DNA of 25,034 nucleotides from SFTH01 sp963643985. GTDB lineage: Bacteria; Bacillota; Clostridia; Christensenellales; Aristaeellaceae. Where the stretch lies: contig CAVINP010000020.1 in the NCBI GenBank assembly GCA_963643985.1, positions 1-25,034 on the forward strand, written 5' to 3'. This document shows positions 20,932 to 25,034 of the stretch, piece by piece. The position numbers and the translations under genes are program-made. Below the pieces are notes generated by a model. That model ran no database searches. It worked only from the letters and a program-made list of their open reading frames with translations, and was not told the DNA's origin. Position 1 is the first letter of the stretch; each line of letters begins with the position of its first letter.

Positions 20932-23026
20932 CGTTGCCTCCGGTCTCGATCTGCACGCGATGGCGGCATTCCTCGTTGACGCAGACATGGAAGAGCGTGC
21001 CCTTCGGCCCGGCCTTGAGCACCATGCGCCCGCCGCAGACGGGGCACTTGTCGTTCACGGGGCGTTCCCAGGATACGAAGTCACACTCGGGATAGTGGTC
21101 GCAGCCGTAGAACTTGCGCCCCTTGCGGCTGATGCGCTCCAGCAGCTCGCCGCCGCACTTGGGGCAGGTCACGCCGATGTTCTTGGGCAGCGGCTTCGTG
21201 AAGCGGCAGTCGGGGAAGTTGGGGCAGGCGAGGAAGCGTCCGTAGCGGCTCATCTTGTAGACCAGCATCGCGCCGCACTTCTCGCAGGGCACATCCGACA
21301 CCTGATCCTCGATGGCGACCTTTTCGATATTGCGGTCCGCCTCTTCGAGCGTCTTTTCAAACGGGCCGTAGAAGTCGGCGATGACATTGTGCCACTCCGC
21401 CTGTCCGGCCTCGACCTCGTCCAGCTCGGATTCCATACCGGCCGTGAAGGCGATGTCGACGATGTTCGGGAAGTTTTTGCACATCAGATCGTTGACGATC
21501 TTGCCGAGCTCCGTGGGTATCAGGCGCTTGTTTTCGCGCGAAACGTAGCCGCGCGTGATGATCGTGGAGATGGTCGGCGCATAGGTGGACGGACGGCCGA
21601 TGCCCTTTTCCTCCAGCGTGCGTACGAGACTCGCCTCCGTATAGCGCGGCGGCGGCTGCGTGAAGTGCTGGTCGGCGTGGATCTCGCCCGCCTCGGCCGT
21701 CATGCCCTCCTGCAGATCCGGCAGGGAATTGACGCTGGTCTCCTCAGTGCTGTCATCGTGCCCCTCTTCATAGACGGCCGTGAAGCCCGCAAAGCGCAGC
21801 TTCTGGGCGTTGAAGTGGAAGCGCACGCCGCTGTCGGCATCGATGTCAACCGAGAGCGTGTCGTAGACCGCAGGCGTCATCTGGCTGGAGACGAAGCGCT
21901 CGTAGATGAGCTTGTAGAGCCTGAACTGGTCGCGCGAGAGCGAGGCCTTGATCTTTTCGGGCCTGCGCTGTATGTCGGTGGGGCGAATGGCCTCATGCGC
22001 GTCCTGCGCCGAGGAACGCGTCTTGTAGACATTGGGCTTCTCAGGCAGATATTCCGGCGCGTAGTTTTCCGCGATCATGGCGCGAACGGCCTCTAGGGCC
22101 TCGTCGGCAATGCGCGTGGAGTCTGTACGGATGTAGCTCACGAGACCCTGGGAGCCTTCGCCCTCGATTTCGACGCCCTCGTAGAGCTGCTGGGCGATCT
22201 GCATGGTCTTCTGTGTGGTGAAGCCCAGCTTGCGCGAGGCTTCCTGCTGCAGATTCGAGGTGGTGAACGGCGCGGCGGGGTACTTGCGGCGCTCGCTCTT
22301 TTTGATGGCCGAGACGCTGAAGGATGCGCCCTTGCATCTGTCCTCGACTTCCTGCGCCTCTTCGCGGCTGTGCAGTTCGGCCTTGTCCTTGCCGTAGCCG
22401 GTGAACTTGCCGTTGACCTTGGCCTTGCCGATCTTGAAATCCGCGCTGACCGTCCAGAATTCCTCGGGCATGAACACGTCGATTTCTTGTTCACGGTCGC
22501 AGATCATCTTGGTGGCTACGGACTGCACGCGCCCTGCGCTCAAGCCTTTTTTTATCTTGCGCCAGAGCAGGGGGCTGATCTTGTAGCCGATCAGGCGATC
22601 CAGCACGCGACGCGCCTGCTGCGCATTGACCAGATCCATGTTGATCTGCCTGGGGTTCTTGACGGCATTCTTGACGGCTTTGGACGTGACCTCGTGGAAC
22701 TCTATGCGGCAGGGATCCTTCTCGTCGATGCCCAGCACGTTGGCCAGATGCCAGGAAATGGCCTCTCCTTCGCGGTCCGGGTCGGTCGCGAGATAGATTT
22801 TCGAGGCACTGCGTGCTTCCTTGCGGATGCGGTTGAGAATGTCGCCGCGCCCGCGTATGGTGATGTATTTCGGCTCGAAGCCGTTTTCTACATCGACGCC
22901 GATCTGGGACTTGGGCATATCGCGGACGTGCCCCTGAGAGGCTTCGACCTTGTAGCCGCGACCCAGAAATTTGCCGATGGTCTTTGCTTTTGCGGGAGAC
23001 TCAACTATTACGAGCTTGTTTGCCAT
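20924..23026 (-). CDS. topA: DNA topoisomerase I (type IA)
   Basis: This 700-residue enzyme relaxes negatively supercoiled DNA. The N-terminal TOPRIM domain has VIVESPAKAKTI (Glu9) and ATDPDREGE with Asp82, Asp84 and Glu86 for Mg2+. The catalytic Tyr298 is in SYIRTDSTR. The EEKGIGRPSTYAPT motif lies at 472-485. The C-terminus holds three Cys4 zinc fingers: C581/C584/C601/C607, C621/C624/C642/C648 and C661/C664/C682/C687. Length is normal for Firmicutes. The ATG has CGGAGG upstream and begins 29 bases after dprA, with no terminator between. Confidence 0.99.
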   Translation of the reverse strand: MANKLVIVESPAKAKTIGKFLGRGYKVEASQGHVRDMPKSQIGVDVENGFEPKYITIRGRGDILNRIRKEARSASKIYLATDPDREGEAISWHLANVLGIDEKDPCRIEFHEVTSKAVKNAVKNPRQINMDLVNAQQARRVLDRLIGYKISPLLWRKIKKGLSAGRVQSVATKMICDREQEIDVFMPEEFWTVSADFKIGKAKVNGKFTGYGKDKAELHSREEAQEVEDRCKGASFSVSAIKKSERRKYPAAPFTTSNLQQEASRKLGFTTQKTMQIAQQLYEGVEIEGEGSQGLVSYIRTDSTRIADEALEAVRAMIAENYAPEYLPEKPNVYKTRSSAQDAHEAIRPTDIQRRPEKIKASLSRDQFRLYKLIYERFVSSQMTPAVYDTLSVDIDADSGVRFHFNAQKLRFAGFTAVYEEGHDDSTEETSVNSLPDLQEGMTAEAGEIHADQHFTQPPPRYTEASLVRTLEEKGIGRPSTYAPTISTIITRGYVSRENKRLIPTELGKIVNDLMCKNFPNIVDIAFTAGMESELDEVEAGQAEWHNVIADFYGPFEKTLEEADRNIEKVAIEDQVSDVPCEKCGAMLVYKMSRYGRFLACPNFPDCRFTKPLPKNIGVTCPKCGGELLERISRKGRKFYGCDHYPECDFVSWERPVNDKCPVCGGRMVLKAGPKGTLFHVCVNEECRHRVQIETGGNDE

Positions 23027-23055
23027 GTATATCCTCCGTAGTGTTTTGCCGGATC

Positions 23056-24153
23056 TTACAGGTATGCACGGTATAAACCGCCCGGCACTTTTACTATTAT
23101 TCCCCGAAGTTCCAACATTGTCAAGTGGGAATTTAATTTTGCTATGGGCAAATTTGTCAGATTGGCCAGTTCGTCAAATGACAGTTCCTGCTCCAGCAGG
23201 GGCCTGACGATCATATCGTCCTCCGGCTCGAGCACGACTTTCGCCTTGGGCGCACTCACCCGTGCATCCGGGCGGGCCGCCCAGCGGTAATGCTCCAGTA
23301 TGTCCCAGCCCGAGAGCGTGGGGATCGCACCGTCCACGATCAGCCGGTTCGGCGCGGCACTCAGGGGAGAATAGATGCTGCCGGGCACGGCGAACACGTC
23401 ACGGTTGTGCTCCAGTGCATCGTTGACGGTAATCATTGCGCCGGACTTCTCTGCACCCTCGACGATCAGAACACCCTCGCTCAGACCGCTGATGATGCGG
23501 TTGCGCGGCGGAAAATTGCCGGGCGCGGGGCGCGTGCCGGGCGTGTATTCGGAGAGTATCGCGCCGCCGTTGTCCAGTATGCGATGATACAGGGCCTCGT
23601 TCTCGCGCGGATAGATCACGTCCGCGCCGCAACCCAGCACTGCCACAGTCTTGCCCATGCCGATCAGCGCACCCTCGTGCGCCGCGGTGTCCACGCCGTA
23701 CGCCATGCCGGAGATGACCGTCACACCCTCGCGGGCGATCGTCTCGGCAATCTCGCGTGCGGCACGCTGACCGTCGCGCGTGCAGCGGCGCGAGCCGACG
23801 ATGGCAAAGTTCCTGTCACCGCACAGGTCGCACTCGCCCTTCATGTACAGCGTCGGCGGCGGATCGTATATGGCGGTCAGTTGCGGCGGATAGGCATCGT
23901 CGAGCCGCGTCAGCGCGTGCAGACCGGCCTGTTCGATTTTTTCAAACAGTTTTTCCAGATATTCCTCGCTGTGCGCCGCCCTGAGCGCACGCAGTGCGGC
24001 ACTGCCCAGGAAGCGCATCTGCTCATCGCCCACGTTGTCCCAGACCGTGCGGGCATCCTCGTATATGCTGATGAGGTGGTAGAAGCGCTTGGGGCCGATG
24101 CCGTCTACGCTCGAGAGCCATATCCAGTACTGTTCCATAGCGTTGTAAGCCAT
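23056..24153 (-). CDS. dprA: DNA-processing protein DprA
   Basis: This 365-residue protein loads RecA onto incoming single-stranded DNA during natural transformation. Residues 8-60 form a SAM/HhH-like region (WLSSVDGIGPKRF). The Rossmann-like DNA-processing domain covers about 65-280, with IVGSRRCTRDG at 118-128, ISGMAYGVDTAAHEGAL at 147-163, GCGADVIYP at 174-182 and FPPRNRIISGLS at 214-225. A DprA winged-helix domain follows at about 310-365. ATG 24153, 2 bases after the comM stop with GGGGG at a suitable distance, is preferred over the in-frame TTG at 24165, which lies within comM. Presence of dprA is common even in species not known to be competent. Confidence 0.96.
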   Translation of the reverse strand: MAYNAMEQYWIWLSSVDGIGPKRFYHLISIYEDARTVWDNVGDEQMRFLGSAALRALRAAHSEEYLEKLFEKIEQAGLHALTRLDDAYPPQLTAIYDPPPTLYMKGECDLCGDRNFAIVGSRRCTRDGQRAAREIAETIAREGVTVISGMAYGVDTAAHEGALIGMGKTVAVLGCGADVIYPRENEALYHRILDNGGAILSEYTPGTRPAPGNFPPRNRIISGLSEGVLIVEGAEKSGAMITVNDALEHNRDVFAVPGSIYSPLSAAPNRLIVDGAIPTLSGWDILEHYRWAARPDARVSAPKAKVVLEPEDDMIVRPLLEQELSFDELANLTNLPIAKLNSHLTMLELRGIIVKVPGGLYRAYL

Positions 24154-24155
24154 TT

Positions 24156-25034
24156 TTACCCCCAATATTTGCGGTCGAGCGTGCGGTACTGCACGGCCTC
24201 GGAAATGTGCGCTTCACTGATCGTGTCCTCGCCCTCGAGGTCGGCGATGGTTCTGGCCACCTTGAGTATGCGCGTGTAGGCACGGTTGGAGAGCTTGAGC
24301 TGCTCACAGGCCAGCAGCAGCATGTCCCTGGCGGCGGGCGTCATGGGGCAGAAGACGTTCAGGTTGCGGGCACTCAGCTGGGCGTTTTCGTGAATGTGTG
24401 CGGGATCGTTTGCATAGCGCTTGCGCTGTACGTTCCGCGCCCGCTGCACGCGTTCGCGGATGACGGATGAGGGTTCCTCCTCCGCCATGTCGCTGAGGCG
24501 TTCGGCGGGAATGGATTCCACCTCGATGTGCATGTCGATTCGGTCCAGCAGGGGACCTGAGATGCGCCCAAGGTAGCGCTTGATGTCGTTGGGGGAACAG
24601 CGGCAGGCCCGCGTCCGGCTGCCCAGATTGCCGCAGGGGCAGGGGTTCATGGAGCACACCAGCACGAAGCGCGAGGGATAGGTGGCCTGCGCATTCACGC
24701 GGGCGATGCTCACAAAGCCGTCTTCGAGCGGCTGGCGCAGCGCCTCCAGCACATCGCGGCGGTACTCGGGCAGTTCGTCCAGAAACAGCACGCCGTTGTG
24801 CGCCTTGGATATTTCACCCGGCAGCGCGTTCGTGCCACCGCCGACCAGCGAGGCATGCGAGGCTGTGTGGTGGGGTGAGCGGAACGGGCGCTCGGTCAAA
24901 AGCCCCGTGGGCGGCACGGAACCGGCGACGGAATGGATGCGCGTGCTCTCAAGCGCCTCCTCGAAGGTCATGTCCGGCAGTATGGTCGGCAGACAACGCG
25001 CCATCAGCGTCTTGCCCGAGCCGGGCGGGCCGAT
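24156..25034 (-). CDS. comM: YifB/ComM family Mg chelatase-like AAA+ ATPase (5' end beyond window)
   Basis: The last 292 residues of a ComM/YifB protein are present; the N-terminal Lon-protease-like domain lies beyond the edge. The window edge cuts in just before the Walker A GPPGSGKT. Further motifs are PFRSPHHTAS, GVLFLDELPEY (Walker B), VCSMNPCPCGN, the CRCSPNDIKRYLGRISGPLLDRIDMHIE region, and the C-terminal Mg-chelatase domain (LSNRAYTRILKVARTIADLEG). ComM is a helicase that promotes branch migration during transformation. It is joined to dprA with only 2 bases between, which fits a DNA-uptake-linked pair. The promoter of this operon is outside the window. Confidence 0.96.
   Translation of the reverse strand: MGPPGSGKTLMARCLPTILPDMTFEEALESTRIHSVAGSVPPTGLLTERPFRSPHHTASHASLVGGGTNALPGEISKAHNGVLFLDELPEYRRDVLEALRQPLEDGFVSIARVNAQATYPSRFVLVCSMNPCPCGNLGSRTRACRCSPNDIKRYLGRISGPLLDRIDMHIEVESIPAERLSDMAEEEPSSVIRERVQRARNVQRKRYANDPAHIHENAQLSARNLNVFCPMTPAARDMLLLACEQLKLSNRAYTRILKVARTIADLEGEDTISEAHISEAVQYRTLDRKYWG

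Noticed and set aside
19639..20979. 446-residue + strand frame opposite trmFO
   Set aside because: It is the antisense shadow of trmFO, whose FAD motif and active-site cysteines are intact.
20932..20988. N-terminal extension of trmFO
   Set aside because: The longer frame lies within topA, has no ribosome site, and precedes the FAD-binding motif with 19 unrelated residues.

Overview
The window reads as chromosome from an anaerobic, high-G+C member of the Clostridia (Firmicutes). The support is: strong Shine-Dalgarno sites and TTGACA/TATAAT-type promoters; a SCIFF ranthipeptide precursor with its radical-SAM maturase, which is close to a Clostridia signature; a lysine (L-box) riboswitch; DUF362, DUF2284 and DUF3783 proteins typical of anaerobic Firmicutes; and a Bacillus-like comM-dprA-topA-trmFO-hslV-hslU order. 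I see no tRNA, rRNA, CRISPR array, prophage or insertion sequence, so this is mainly vertically inherited core and metabolic DNA. The genus cannot be fixed from the window.

Layout: (1) 1-87, the tail of a + strand gene and a bidirectional terminator. (2) 115-2284, a tightly packed minus-strand operon: DUF4432 mutarotase-like protein, DUF3783 protein, NUDIX hydrolase and a small Cys-rich zinc-ribbon-like protein. (3) 2584-3891, an M18 metallo-aminopeptidase. (4) 3969-5654, a DUF362 2x[4Fe-4S] protein and a Cys-rich DUF2284 protein. (5) 5896-10788, a complete branched-chain amino acid ABC importer (livKHMGF) with a strong promoter, a hairpin near the predicted transcript start, and an attenuator after the binding-protein gene. 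(6) 10815-13837, scfA (SCIFF precursor), scfB (maturase) and an Orn/Lys/Arg decarboxylase overlapping scfB by one base. (7) 13938-16716, a promoter, a lysine riboswitch with its terminator, and a three-gene polar amino acid ABC importer that the riboswitch marks as a lysine importer. (8) 16818-25034, a minus-strand operon running comM (cut by the window edge), dprA, topA, trmFO, hslV, hslU and a stand-alone homocysteine S-methyltransferase.

Functionally the + strand half is about peptide and amino acid acquisition: a dipeptide/aspartyl-type aminopeptidase, a branched-chain amino acid importer, a lysine importer under lysine feedback, and a basic amino acid decarboxylase. The minus-strand block is genome maintenance and housekeeping: natural-transformation-type DNA handling, topoisomerase I, tRNA U54 methylation and the HslUV protease. 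In Bacillus-type genomes the block also holds xerC/codV between trmFO and hslV, and codY after hslU; both are absent here, and a homocysteine methyltransferase occupies the codY position.

The most interesting points are the SCIFF peptide, which has Gly where characterised homologues have the thioether-acceptor Thr, plus a seventh Cys; its coupling to an amino acid decarboxylase next to a lysine-riboswitch transporter; repeated hairpins after the first cistron of three operons; and a 13-residue segment ahead of the HslV catalytic threonine. I found no clear novel defence or mobile system.
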